A DNA stretch of 64,000 nucleotides from Candidatus Bathyarchaeota archaeon (GTDB taxonomy: Archaea; Thermoproteota; Bathyarchaeia; Bathyarchaeales; Bathycorpusculaceae). The DNA is taken from NCBI GenBank assembly GCA_026014745.1, contig JAOZHS010000001.1, positions 930,001 through 994,000 of the forward strand, in the 5' to 3' direction. Made by a program: the position numbers and the translations under genes. Position 1 is the stretch's first letter. Each line of letters starts with the position of its first letter. This document shows positions 27,161-34,832 of the stretch, piece by piece. The notes under the pieces were generated by a model. The model made no database searches, was not told the DNA's origin, and worked only from the letters and a program-made list of their open reading frames with translations.

Positions 27161-27250
27161 TGGAGCTGGGATGGGGATTGAACTCACAGTCTTTCCTGAA
27201 AGAGAACCTCTGCTAAGAGGAAGAGCTTGGCTAATTATTTTTTGCCAGCT
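27161..27250 (-). pseudogene. tRNA-like relic, class II (Leu/Ser-like) shape
   Basis: On the minus strand, 90 bases beginning GCTGGC and ending CCCAGCTCCA, so the acceptor arms pair at 6 of 7 positions and a CCA follows. A T-loop-like GAGTTCAATC, a CCTCT-TAGC-AGAGG hairpin and a TCTTTC-AG-GAAAGA variable-arm-like hairpin are present. The D arm is not recognisable and one base is missing between T arm and acceptor, so it is unlikely to be functional. Confidence 0.45.
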
Positions 27251-27256
27251 TCTTTT

Positions 27257-27775
27257 CTATCGCCTATCAGGAACTTTAGTAATTATATGTTGACAATCAA
27301 CATGCAACGGAACTGTTGGGTACATAGCAGTTCTCAGGTTATAATTCTTGTAAATGTTGTCTTGGATATCCTTTATCTTGTGTTTCTTTCCAGCGATTAG
27401 CCTTAAGCAATCTTCACTTTGTTCAAAGTTATTGTGTGGTACATAACAGTATGTTTCGCCGATAGAAAGCAAATAGTCACCATATCCTAACGTGAAAATT
27501 TTGCTGCTTTCAGCTTTTAATGCCCTTAGTTGCCAACCCTTAGTTTGTCTATAGGATACGGGTGGGTTAATTTCAGAGCAACAACGACGAGTAGCAAAGT
27601 CTAAGTCTATTCTCTTTGAAAAGAAATCCCTCAAGATCCCTCTGAAATTCTCTTTGCATTTAGGCGTTAAACAGCCCACAAACTCGAATCGCTCATTATC
27701 TAACCTTTCCAAGATAAACGTTAGACTCTGCTTATTTACCGCCAAAGGCATATCAAAGAAGCTTCGTACACTCAT
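27257..27775 (-). CDS. Hypothetical protein
   Basis: 172 aa from the ATG at 27775; an upstream start at 27787 is possible. No membrane helix or signal. It is basic with many aromatics and several Cys (for example FVGCLTPKCKENF, ATRRCCSEINPPVSY, LSIGETYCYVPHNNF). The sequence is protein-like throughout, but I do not recognise a family. It lies in the accessory stretch between two tRNA-like relics. Confidence 0.5.
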   Translation of the reverse strand: MSVRSFFDMPLAVNKQSLTFILERLDNERFEFVGCLTPKCKENFRGILRDFFSKRIDLDFATRRCCSEINPPVSYRQTKGWQLRALKAESSKIFTLGYGDYLLSIGETYCYVPHNNFEQSEDCLRLIAGKKHKIKDIQDNIYKNYNLRTAMYPTVPLHVDCQHIITKVPDRR

Positions 27776-27947
27776 TGTACATCCCACGGATGAGTCGTTG
27801 TGATTCGTTTTTAAGTTTATCTTTGGAGCCTTACGATAAAGTTATAGGACTTTTTGGAACTGGTTTCTACATAGGGCTTGAGTAGTCGATGATGTTTAGA
27901 ATGCTTTGTTGGTCATTACTTATCCGGTTAGCCGAGGCATTCTATTT

Positions 27948-28106
27948 TTAGCGGCTCATTAATTGCTGAATTCTTAGAGGGGCAGGGAGAACTCTATCTC
28001 GGGAAAAAGTCATTGATTCAAAGCTATTCATTTTTTCTCTTACGTTTAGCGCCATTAAGATTATGCCGATTAGAGCAAAAAAGAAGCCATAGGAAAGATT
28101 GCTCAT
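27948..28106 (-). CDS. Small single-helix membrane protein, coupled to upstream gene
   Basis: 52 aa. The ATG at 28106 overlaps the stop of the 202-aa membrane protein gene (ATGA), a typical coupled arrangement. Residues about 5-22 form one hydrophobic helix (YGFFFALIGIILMALNV) followed by a basic/polar cytoplasmic tail (REKMNSFES ... LPAPLRIQQLMSR). Together with the upstream four-helix protein it may form a membrane complex. The overlap and the helix support it; no homologue is known to me. Confidence 0.5.
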   Translation of the reverse strand: MSNLSYGFFFALIGIILMALNVREKMNSFESMTFSRDRVLPAPLRIQQLMSR

Positions 28107-28711
28107 GTATTGAAGCTGTGTGTTGGGAAAAAAGATTGTATCAACATATGATGTAGCTCATAGGTTATAACATAAGGTTCCTGTTGAAAGCCTGAACCAG
28201 AACCAAATAAACCAAAGTAGGTGTTCCCGAAATTGCCCGAAAGTACGTTTAAGTCTTGAAACAAGTTATCTTGTTTGCCTATGGACCGAGCAGAATTAAG
28301 ACTGAATTCAAGCCCAAGCAAGAAAACAGAAATTCCAATTACTGCGAATACAAAACCTATGTTAAAAAACCGCTTTTTTAACCCATGTTGTACCTTTGTA
28401 ACCAATAGGCTAAATGTTGACAGTAAAACGCCTATTGCTATTAGTGAAAACGCGCTCCACCCAAACCAGTACTGTTCCCCATAAACAAGGTAGGAACTTT
28501 TGATATCCGATTCGTTTAGGGCTGGAATACAGCGAGAGCCACCTTCTACCCACAATAAATTAGCTGTTACACCCACCGTATACCCAACATAATTATATCC
28601 AGAACGACTAGCAATTAGAGAAGCACTCATAGTCCACCAAGGCAGAAATAGGCTTGTTAAGCAGAGTAGTATTCCACCAAGCGATAGAAGAGTCTTCGCT
28701 TTGTTGCTCAT
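28103..28711 (-). CDS. Four-helix membrane protein of unknown function
   Basis: 202 aa with four hydrophobic segments (about 8-28, 78-100, 112-134 and a weaker one), and an extracytoplasmic loop with Cys and Trp (LLWVEGGSRCIPALNES). ATG start. The promoter region carries the same AGTCAAGAAAnnTTGACT palindrome as the beta-helix gene at 753-2555, so the two genes are probably co-regulated. A 52-aa single-helix protein overlaps its stop. Confidence 0.65.
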   Translation of the reverse strand: MSNKAKTLLSLGGILLCLTSLFLPWWTMSASLIASRSGYNYVGYTVGVTANLLWVEGGSRCIPALNESDIKSSYLVYGEQYWFGWSAFSLIAIGVLLSTFSLLVTKVQHGLKKRFFNIGFVFAVIGISVFLLGLEFSLNSARSIGKQDNLFQDLNVLSGNFGNTYFGLFGSGSGFQQEPYVITYELHHMLIQSFFPTHSFNT

Positions 28712-28756
28712 ATCTGATTGTTACGAGATATTAACGTTAAAAGGATATTCGTACAG

Positions 28757-28792
28757 ATTTCTTGACTGCGATTAGTCAACTTTTCTTGACCT
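28757..28792 (-). promoter_or_regulatory. Operator palindrome shared with the beta-helix gene
   Basis: On the minus strand the full site (28773-28792) reads AGGTCAAGAAAAGTTGACTA, followed by a second half-site CAGTCAAGAAATC (about 28757-28769). It lies about 61 bases upstream of the start at 28711. It matches the two 20-bp palindromes at 2591 and 2636 in arms and in the central GAAA. Confidence 0.6.
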
Positions 28793-28901
28793 AACAAACA
28801 GATGTACAGTATATACTTGCTTGGTAAAAGGTCTAACTACAATTTTCCTTTTTAGCCTTGATTTTAGCTTCTTTCAACTGCCATAATCTATATGCGCAGT
28901 T

Positions 28902-28988
28902 GTGGAGTTGGGGATGGGAATAGAATCCCAACCAGTTGTTGGCATCGTCAATTCTGCTTTCTTCTACGCAGCTATACCTTCTTTTTTT
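28902..28988 (-). repeat. tRNA-like relic, left copy of a direct repeat pair
   Basis: About 80% alike to 31216-31302. On the minus strand it has GTAGCT-like D-arm start, a CTGC...GCAG hairpin, a T-loop-like GGGATTCTATTCCC and a terminal CCCCAACTCCA. The 5' acceptor half does not pair with the 3' half, so it is not a functional tRNA. It forms the left flank of the toroid surface-protein gene. The rest of the 28712-29122 gap holds the operator above and no gene. Confidence 0.5.
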
Positions 28989-29122
28989 CGCATACTTTTC
29001 ACATATAAAAAAAGAAATAATATTGCCACAAATAGTTGCAAACAATTAAATTTAAAAGCAAATCAGCATATAACAACAAATGCTCCACTTGAAATTAAAA
29101 ATAAGTGTAATGAGCGAGATTT

Positions 29123-30919
29123 ATGAAACGGACAAAAGTAATTTCAGTAATAGCTTTGCTGTTTATACTATGGCTTTTCTCATCGACAATTACACCCACT
29201 GCAACTGCTGCCTCCCAAACTGACATCAATAATTCAATATCTAAAGGGCTAGCGTACCTAGCAACTAGGCAATCAGCAACAGGTCAAATTGGAAGTTCCT
29301 ACCCAACAGTTTGCACAGCCATGGCCGTTCTCGCATTTGAAAACGCGGGATATTATGCAGGCGACGGATCCACTTATGCAAACAACGTAAAAAAAGGGTT
29401 TGAATACATTTTTACGAAAGCGCACACGGTAGCGATAGGTCTTCAAACTGCAGGGAATCCAGATACAAATGGTAATGGAATTGGAATATATTTTGAAACA
29501 TCCAACACAATCTATCAGACCCCAATGGTGTTAATGGCAATAGTGGGTTCTCAAACACCAGATGCCGTGGCTACAACTGGGCCAGCTAATGTACTAGGAC
29601 GAACGTATCATGACATCGTGCAAGACATAGTTGATTGGTTAGCTTGGGGTCAAACAGATGCAAGCGCAGGCAACTACAGGGGTGGCTGGAGATATACCGC
29701 TAATTATGGTTCTTCTGATAACTCAAATACCCAATGGTCTATGCTTGGACTTATGACTGCCGAACTATGGGGAATACAGGCACCCGAATTTGTAAAAACA
29801 GAACTTGCTTACTGGATTACCGCGACACAAAGCATGACTGGTACAAGTGTTAGCAACTTCTTCTACGGCGCTTTTGACTATTACCAAGGTGCAAATTTCC
29901 ATTCAATAGCCGAGACAGCCACAGGCATGCTCGAATTGACATATATTGGTGCATCAAAGACAGACCCCCGAATGGTTGCAGCTCAAGGATACATAAACCG
30001 TGATTGGGCAACAAGCAGCAGTTGGAGAGTAAACATTGGAAACCTATATGCTATGTATGCAGTAATGAAGGCCGCTCGACTATCAATACCAACACCAATT
30101 ACCTTTCTGACACAATATGATAACACACTCGGAGTCGAATGGTACAATGGCACAGGACAATACGCCGACCAGCTTATTTCACACCAGAACACAGCGGGAT
30201 ACTGGGATCAATGGGGTAGCAATCCTGAAACTTTACCCCGAGAATTAAGCACTTCTTTTGCCACACTTATACTGCAGTTCGTACCCGTAGTGGTAACCTA
30301 TGATTTAACAATAACGATAACTGATCCTCCACCACCAGTTCCAGTTGCAGGGGCATTAGTAACAATCGAAGGACCAGAAACGCGATCAGGTTATACAGAT
30401 AGCAATGGGAAAATAACATTTTACAATGTCCAAGCTGGAACCTATCAAGTTACTGTCACTGCACCAGGGTATATATCGCCGGAACCTCAGACGCTTTCAT
30501 TGACAAGTGATGTGACTTTTACTTTTGACTTAGCGCCTCAGATGGCAACAGGTGCAACCGTATGGACCACAGACGCAATGGAGAATCCAAAAAGCACGTT
30601 TAATCTTGGTGAAGACGTCTATATTTACTGGACATCTACGCCTGCAGAGGCTCATATTGACCTCAAAGTTGTAGAAGAATCTACAGGTAATGTAGTATTC
30701 GGTCCAGTTCTAAATCAACCTACAGAAAATTCCCCCCTTAGTTTTAAACCTGCAGCACCCGGAGCTTATACTATACTAGTAAATGGAGAGGCCGCGGCTA
30801 CAATAATAACTGGCGAATTCTTTGTTGTACCGGAAAGTATCGTGGGATCGTTAATGGTGATGCTGTCAGCGTTTGCAGCATTAACAATGATGAAAATAGC
30901 AAAGCACAAGCATAACTAA
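29123..30919 (+). CDS. Surface protein with alpha/alpha-toroid (prenyltransferase/squalene-oxidase repeat) domain
   Basis: 598 aa. Signal peptide at 1-30 (VISVIALLFILWLFSSTITPTATA). Residues about 35-380 form a helical toroid of the prenyltransferase/squalene-cyclase repeat type, beginning ISKGLAYLATRQSATGQIGSSYPTVCTAMAVLAFENAGYY. A carboxypeptidase regulatory-like beta domain follows (about 388-465, PVPVAGALVTIEGPETRSGYTDSNGKITFYNVQAGTYQVTV), then an Ig-like domain, a C-terminal membrane helix and KIAKHKHN tail. The cyclase DCTAE-type catalytic motif is not visible, so it is unlikely to be a triterpene cyclase; a binding role on the cell surface is more likely. The gene is flanked by two tRNA-like repeats. 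Confidence 0.8.
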   Translation: MKRTKVISVIALLFILWLFSSTITPTATAASQTDINNSISKGLAYLATRQSATGQIGSSYPTVCTAMAVLAFENAGYYAGDGSTYANNVKKGFEYIFTKAHTVAIGLQTAGNPDTNGNGIGIYFETSNTIYQTPMVLMAIVGSQTPDAVATTGPANVLGRTYHDIVQDIVDWLAWGQTDASAGNYRGGWRYTANYGSSDNSNTQWSMLGLMTAELWGIQAPEFVKTELAYWITATQSMTGTSVSNFFYGAFDYYQGANFHSIAETATGMLELTYIGASKTDPRMVAAQGYINRDWATSSSWRVNIGNLYAMYAVMKAARLSIPTPITFLTQYDNTLGVEWYNGTGQYADQLISHQNTAGYWDQWGSNPETLPRELSTSFATLILQFVPVVVTYDLTITITDPPPPVPVAGALVTIEGPETRSGYTDSNGKITFYNVQAGTYQVTVTAPGYISPEPQTLSLTSDVTFTFDLAPQMATGATVWTTDAMENPKSTFNLGEDVYIYWTSTPAEAHIDLKVVEESTGNVVFGPVLNQPTENSPLSFKPAAPGAYTILVNGEAAATIITGEFFVVPESIVGSLMVMLSAFAALTMMKIAKHKHN

Positions 30920-30923
30920 GCAA

Positions 30924-30945
30924 TCTCTTCTTTTTTTATTTTTGT
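30924..30945 (+). terminator. T-rich terminator
   Basis: CTCTTCTTTTTTTATTTTTG directly after the toroid-protein stop; archaeal-type T-run signal. Confidence 0.45.
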
Positions 30946-31031
30946 TGAATTAGTGGACCTTTTCACTTTAAAGCGTCCTTCGATTGGGATCATGCCAAAT
31001 AGCGTAAATCTTTTTGGGGTGTTTTTTATGT

Positions 31032-31104
31032 GCTAATATATTTGGTAATTATTATGAGCAAGTTTTTGGTTGCGTTTAGCAGGTTTTTTCTTGTTCGTCA
31101 ACTC
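31032..31104 (-). pseudogene. Decayed 3' fragment of a padR gene
   Basis: Aligns with padR positions 16188-16256 over about 70 bases on the same strand (for example GCAGGTTTtTTCTTGTTCG against GCAGGTTTCTTCCTTGTTCG, and ATGAGCA shared). Indels destroy the frame. Together with the fragment at 24937 this is a second lost padR paralogue end. Confidence 0.5.
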
Positions 31105-31215
31105 ACCCATCAGCATCACACATGAGAAACACAGCCACGCTCGCATGTTCAAATTCTAAATTAAACACTCTTTAGAATACGCAAGTAAAATCGCCAAAAG
31201 TATATGGGTTTATCC

Positions 31216-31302
31216 GTGGAGCGGGGGTTTGGAATTGAATCCCAACCAAGTTGTCGACATCGCCAATTCTGCTTATTCTACGCAGCTACTTCTCTTTTTT
31301 TA
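31216..31302 (-). repeat. tRNA-like relic, right copy of a direct repeat pair
   Basis: Matches 28902-28988 in the same orientation, including CCAATTCTGCTT and TCTACGCAGCTA. Minus-strand end is CCCCCGCTCCA with a GGGATTCAATTCC T-loop-like part. Acceptor arms do not pair. It lies about 300 bases after the toroid gene. Apart from this and the padR remnant, the 30920-31338 gap holds nothing recognisable. Confidence 0.5.
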
Positions 31303-31338
31303 AGTTAAGTGTTTAGCGCGCGCTGAGGTAGGTAGGTT

Positions 31339-32988
31339 CTATGCCTTCAGTTTCTCATCAACAAGCCTCTTGAATTCGGCTTCGTTATCAACCTTGAAGA
31401 TCCGTTTGGGCTTTTGGCGCCCCATCGCTCGACCCTCCTTTAGGCGGCGCTTTACTTCGCGGTCTACGATGTTGTAAGCCTCGGGGTGCGTGACTATGAC
31501 CTCAATGAGTTCTTTGTGAATTACGCCGTTTTTGGCGGTCGCTGGGTCGTCGAGTATAAATTGCCTTCCGGTATCTACTGCGTAATATTCCACAAAGGTT
31601 TTGGTAAGCGATGTGTGTATTTCTGCTTTAAAGGCTAGCATATCCTGCACTGGGGCTTCTGGGATTACTAAGAAGATGAATCTGCCGGGGCTGCCGCGGA
31701 TGTGGTAGAGTTCCCACCAGCGTATGTTCTGGATTTTGAAGAGTGCGTCGTTTATTTGCCGTGAGTAGACTTTGAAGCCAAAAAAGTTGCCGTTTTGGTC
31801 TCCTGAATCGTAATCCACAGAGTCTGTTGATCTTCCAAGGGACATAATCGCGGGCAGTGTTATGTCAAGTGTGGTGGTTTCGAGTTTGACTGTAAACTTG
31901 AAGGCGGGGTCCATGATTTCAATCATGTCGCCAGTCGGGTACCTTATCAAGGGCAAGCATTCACCGGGGCGGGTTAAGATGAGTTCGCCGCGCATGCCCT
32001 TTTTCCATTCGTACCATGGAGTGGTTTTGGGTATGTAGGTTGGATCCTGTTTAGCTTTAAGGACTTCTTCTGGATTTGCCAGTTCGGGGATGGAGTAGCG
32101 TAGGAAGAAGCTGAGCCAGTTATGCTCGGTTGAAACCTGTATTGCCTGCACCCACTGCTCGGTAGCGCCGAACACGTCATGCATCTCCATCTTCGGATAA
32201 ACCTCATGTATCTTGGGGATGTAGGGTGCGAGTGCTTCAGCGTGTGAGAAGCCCAATCTGGTCTCTGAGAGGGTTTTTGCGAGGTTCTGGTAGTCGATGC
32301 CCCGCATCAGATACTTGCGGATAAGCCATGGCAAACCTGGTATCTTGACTTTGTCCTTCACCATCTTTTGCACTATCTTCTCGAACTCTTCGGGGTGGTG
32401 TGCTATCTTGTTAATGACGAGGTAAAGCCAGGTGACGCCTACCGTGACGTCGATCCGTTCCAACTTTGATGCGTTCCGTAACGCTTTGATGACGTCGATT
32501 TCGTTGGCAAGAGTTGAAATTAAGCCGGGTAAATCATATTTTTTGAGGACAAGTCCAAAGAGAGTGTCACCGCCGGTTGAGGTGAAAACAAAGGCGCTGT
32601 CTGTGACTCGTACGCCGCTTAGGTATAGGAGTTGCATGAACCCCTGTGCGATGATGTCTTCGTCTGCTTCGCCATAGTAGACTTTTTTTTGTTTGCCGGT
32701 GGAGCCTGAGGTGTACCAGAATATTGCGGGTTTTTTGAGCAGCACCTTCTCGGTTCCAAGCTTATCGAAGAGTACCTGAATCTGGTCAAAAGACGTCATT
32801 GGAAGCTTGCTTAGCTGTGAGAGGTCGGTGATATGCTCTATCTTGGAGTATGCGGGTGAGCGGCTTGCTGTAGACGTGATCTGGTCTAGCATCTGTGAGT
32901 GGAGCTTTTTTAATTCAGCGTAGGATAAAGTGAAGTCCCGTACAATTGATGATTCAATCTCTTCTATTAGCGCTTTGTTTGCAGGCAT
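31339..32988 (-). CDS. Phenylacetate-CoA ligase-like adenylate-forming enzyme
   Basis: 549 aa from the ATG at 32988; a TTG at 33015 would add nine residues. Adenylation-family motifs: WYTSGSTGKQKKVYYG (P-loop), DVFGATEQWVQ, and LIRYPTGDMIEI near the hinge, all as in PaaK-like ligases. It is about 110 residues longer than the canonical PaaK at 40028 and has a distinct C-terminal part with GVIHKELIEVIVTHPEAYNIVDREVKRRL. It may activate a different aromatic or fatty acid. Not in the liv operon but nearby on the same strand; a TATA-like ATTAATA lies upstream. Confidence 0.82.
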   Translation of the reverse strand: MPANKALIEEIESSIVRDFTLSYAELKKLHSQMLDQITSTASRSPAYSKIEHITDLSQLSKLPMTSFDQIQVLFDKLGTEKVLLKKPAIFWYTSGSTGKQKKVYYGEADEDIIAQGFMQLLYLSGVRVTDSAFVFTSTGGDTLFGLVLKKYDLPGLISTLANEIDVIKALRNASKLERIDVTVGVTWLYLVINKIAHHPEEFEKIVQKMVKDKVKIPGLPWLIRKYLMRGIDYQNLAKTLSETRLGFSHAEALAPYIPKIHEVYPKMEMHDVFGATEQWVQAIQVSTEHNWLSFFLRYSIPELANPEEVLKAKQDPTYIPKTTPWYEWKKGMRGELILTRPGECLPLIRYPTGDMIEIMDPAFKFTVKLETTTLDITLPAIMSLGRSTDSVDYDSGDQNGNFFGFKVYSRQINDALFKIQNIRWWELYHIRGSPGRFIFLVIPEAPVQDMLAFKAEIHTSLTKTFVEYYAVDTGRQFILDDPATAKNGVIHKELIEVIVTHPEAYNIVDREVKRRLKEGRAMGRQKPKRIFKVDNEAEFKRLVDEKLKA

Positions 32989-33215
32989 ATGCGATAAACT
33001 CAAGGTGTGAGGCAATTAATTCGAAATTAGAGTATTAATAGTTAGCTCCGCAAAATATTGGCTGTAGTAAGTATTGCTATTTGTTCAAGCGCGGTAAAAC
33101 TACCTTTAAAATGGGAACACACGAGGCAAGTTTTATTTTTTGCTGTAATGAGGCTGATTAGCACTCTTAAAAAAGCAGAAAAAGTTTAGCACTTGAGACT
33201 GGGGCTGTGTAACGT

Positions 33216-33291
33216 TGGAGCTGGGGATGGGAATTGAACCCATATATAGCAGCTCTGCAGGCTACCGCCTGAGCCATTCGGCCACCCCAGC
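33216..33291 (-). tRNA. tRNA-Cys (GCA)
   Basis: Complete cloverleaf on the minus strand: acceptor GCTGGGG pairs with CCCCAGC at all seven positions, discriminator T (U73, the Cys identity base) and encoded CCA. The anticodon arm is GTAGC-CTGCAGA-GCTGC, giving anticodon GCA. The T arm is ATGGG-TTCAATT-CCCAT. No intron. It is 76 bases with CCA. The remaining bases of the 32989-33377 gap show no gene. Confidence 0.95.
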
Positions 33292-33377
33292 ATTGTGGAA
33301 CTAGGATGAAGTCTAACATAAAAGTATTATTGGCATCCCAAAAGAATCTCCCAAGTCTATATAGCGGTTGGCTCTGC

Positions 33378-33740
33378 CTACTTTTTGAACGCTAAACCCG
33401 TGAATAACGCGATTGTTTTGTCGTCTTTTTTAACGATGACTTGGTAGAGCCCTGTGGTTTTGCCGTCACTTACTCGGTTTGCCTCAGCCGTTAAGGTGTC
33501 GCCTTCAGCGGAGGGTTTTAGGTAGTTTATACTCACCTGCACTGCCACCGCCACGTTTTCGCCAAAGTTGCATGCCTGAGCAAACGCGTAATCCGCCAAC
33601 GAAAACACTACGCCGCCATGTGTGAACCCCAATGAGTTGGTATGGTTTTTTTCTACTTTCATCGAGACTTTAGCGTAGCCGTCTTGGGCGTCAAGGAGTT
33701 TTATGCCTAATGCCTCGGCGAAGTGGTCCACGTTTTTCAT
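33378..33740 (-). CDS. paaI: PaaI-type hotdog thioesterase
   Basis: 120 aa hotdog-fold acyl-CoA thioesterase. The signature HGGVVFSLADYAFAQACNF contains the family HGG and the acidic residue of the active site; VAVQVSINYLKPSAEGDTLTAEA completes the fold. PaaI hydrolyses hydroxyphenylacetyl-CoA and similar thioesters and prevents CoA from being trapped. It is the last gene of the liv/ior cluster and its start overlaps the livM stop by four bases. Its presence supports aryl-CoA intermediates in this pathway. Confidence 0.9.
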   Translation of the reverse strand: MKNVDHFAEALGIKLLDAQDGYAKVSMKVEKNHTNSLGFTHGGVVFSLADYAFAQACNFGENVAVAVQVSINYLKPSAEGDTLTAEANRVSDGKTTGLYQVIVKKDDKTIALFTGLAFKK

Positions 33741-34831
33741 TGGGTTTTTGCCTCTTTGGGTTGAGGTTTGGATTCAAGTTGGTTGTAGAGTTTTCGGAGC
33801 AGCGAAATTAAGCCTTTAGGCGCAAAAATCACGATGAGCAGTAAGATGACGCCGATGACTATCCAGCTTAGGGGTGGACCCACGTTGCTGACGTCTGGGA
33901 AGAATGGACCTAAGGCGCCGTTAACGTTATTGACTACGCCGGGTAACGCCAAGGTCTGCTGGATGGAAACCAGAAATATTGAGCCAAGGATGGGTCCAGC
34001 GACGGTTCCTAACCCGCCGATGACACTCATGATTAGTGGCAAAAACGAGTTGGCGGGCGAAAATACAGAGTTGTCGATGAGGCGTATGAAGTAGGCGTAT
34101 AATCCGCCTGCGATTCCCGCAAAAAATGTGCTGATGACAAAGGCTATGAGTTTGTATTTGGCGGTGTTTATGCCAATCATTTTTGCTTCGGCTTCGTTTC
34201 CGTGGATGGCTTTGAATGCTAATCCCACGCGTGATTGGGTTATTAGAAACATAACTGAGACGGAGGTTAATGCGAAGGCGACGACTAACACGTAGAAGGG
34301 AAAGCCTTTAGGAACCAAGGTGACGGTGCTAAAACCGTTTATACCCCGTGTGACTGCGTCGAACTGGCTGGATAATGTTGCCGCTATCACGGAGAAACCA
34401 AACGTCACCATAGCCAAATACCACGCCTTCAAGCGCACACAAGCTAACCCAATCAACAAGCCTACTCCTGCAGAAAGAAACCCGCCAAGCACCAACGACA
34501 AAATCAGGATTGTCACTGACAAGGCTCCTACTGGCATCTGTGTTGTGCCGAGCATGGAAAGAGATGCGGTTGAGACAGCGCTGCCGATGATGGCTGCTGC
34601 GAAGCCGCCGATGCCTAAAAAGAGGGCATGCCCAAGAGAGCCCTGCCCTGAACTGGCTAGGAAGTTCCAGCTTGATGCGTAAATTGCAAAGATGGTTATT
34701 AGGGTAAGGACGGTTAAGAAGAAGTTGTCTTGGATAAAGAGGGGCAGCAGAACAAGCACTGCGAAAAAGCCTAACATGTAGAGGAAGCTTCGGGACCGCA
34801 GAAACGTCATTAGCGTCTGTTTTAGTTTCAT
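33737..34831 (-). CDS. livM: Branched-chain amino acid ABC transporter permease LivM
   Basis: 364 aa inner-membrane permease with about 9-10 helices. GQGSLGHALFLGIGGFAAAIIGS and the conserved loop AFKAIHGNEAEAKMIGINTAKYKL (the EAA-like coupling helix) identify LivM. The start is set at the ATG 34831, two bases after the livH stop region and with SD GGGAG; the upstream open frame overlaps livH. It pairs with LivH, LivG and LivF to import hydrophobic amino acids or related acids. Confidence 0.93.
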   Translation of the reverse strand: MKLKQTLMTFLRSRSFLYMLGFFAVLVLLPLFIQDNFFLTVLTLITIFAIYASSWNFLASSGQGSLGHALFLGIGGFAAAIIGSAVSTASLSMLGTTQMPVGALSVTILILSLVLGGFLSAGVGLLIGLACVRLKAWYLAMVTFGFSVIAATLSSQFDAVTRGINGFSTVTLVPKGFPFYVLVVAFALTSVSVMFLITQSRVGLAFKAIHGNEAEAKMIGINTAKYKLIAFVISTFFAGIAGGLYAYFIRLIDNSVFSPANSFLPLIMSVIGGLGTVAGPILGSIFLVSIQQTLALPGVVNNVNGALGPFFPDVSNVGPPLSWIVIGVILLLIVIFAPKGLISLLRKLYNQLESKPQPKEAKTQ

Positions 34832-34832
34832 G

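Noticed and set aside
28902-28988. Functional tRNA gene
   Set aside because: D loop lacks the GG pair, anticodon loop lacks U33, T stem is mispaired and the 5' acceptor does not pair with the 3' end.
28833-29045. 70-codon minus-strand frame
   Set aside because: It runs straight through the tRNA-like repeat, so the open frame is probably accidental.
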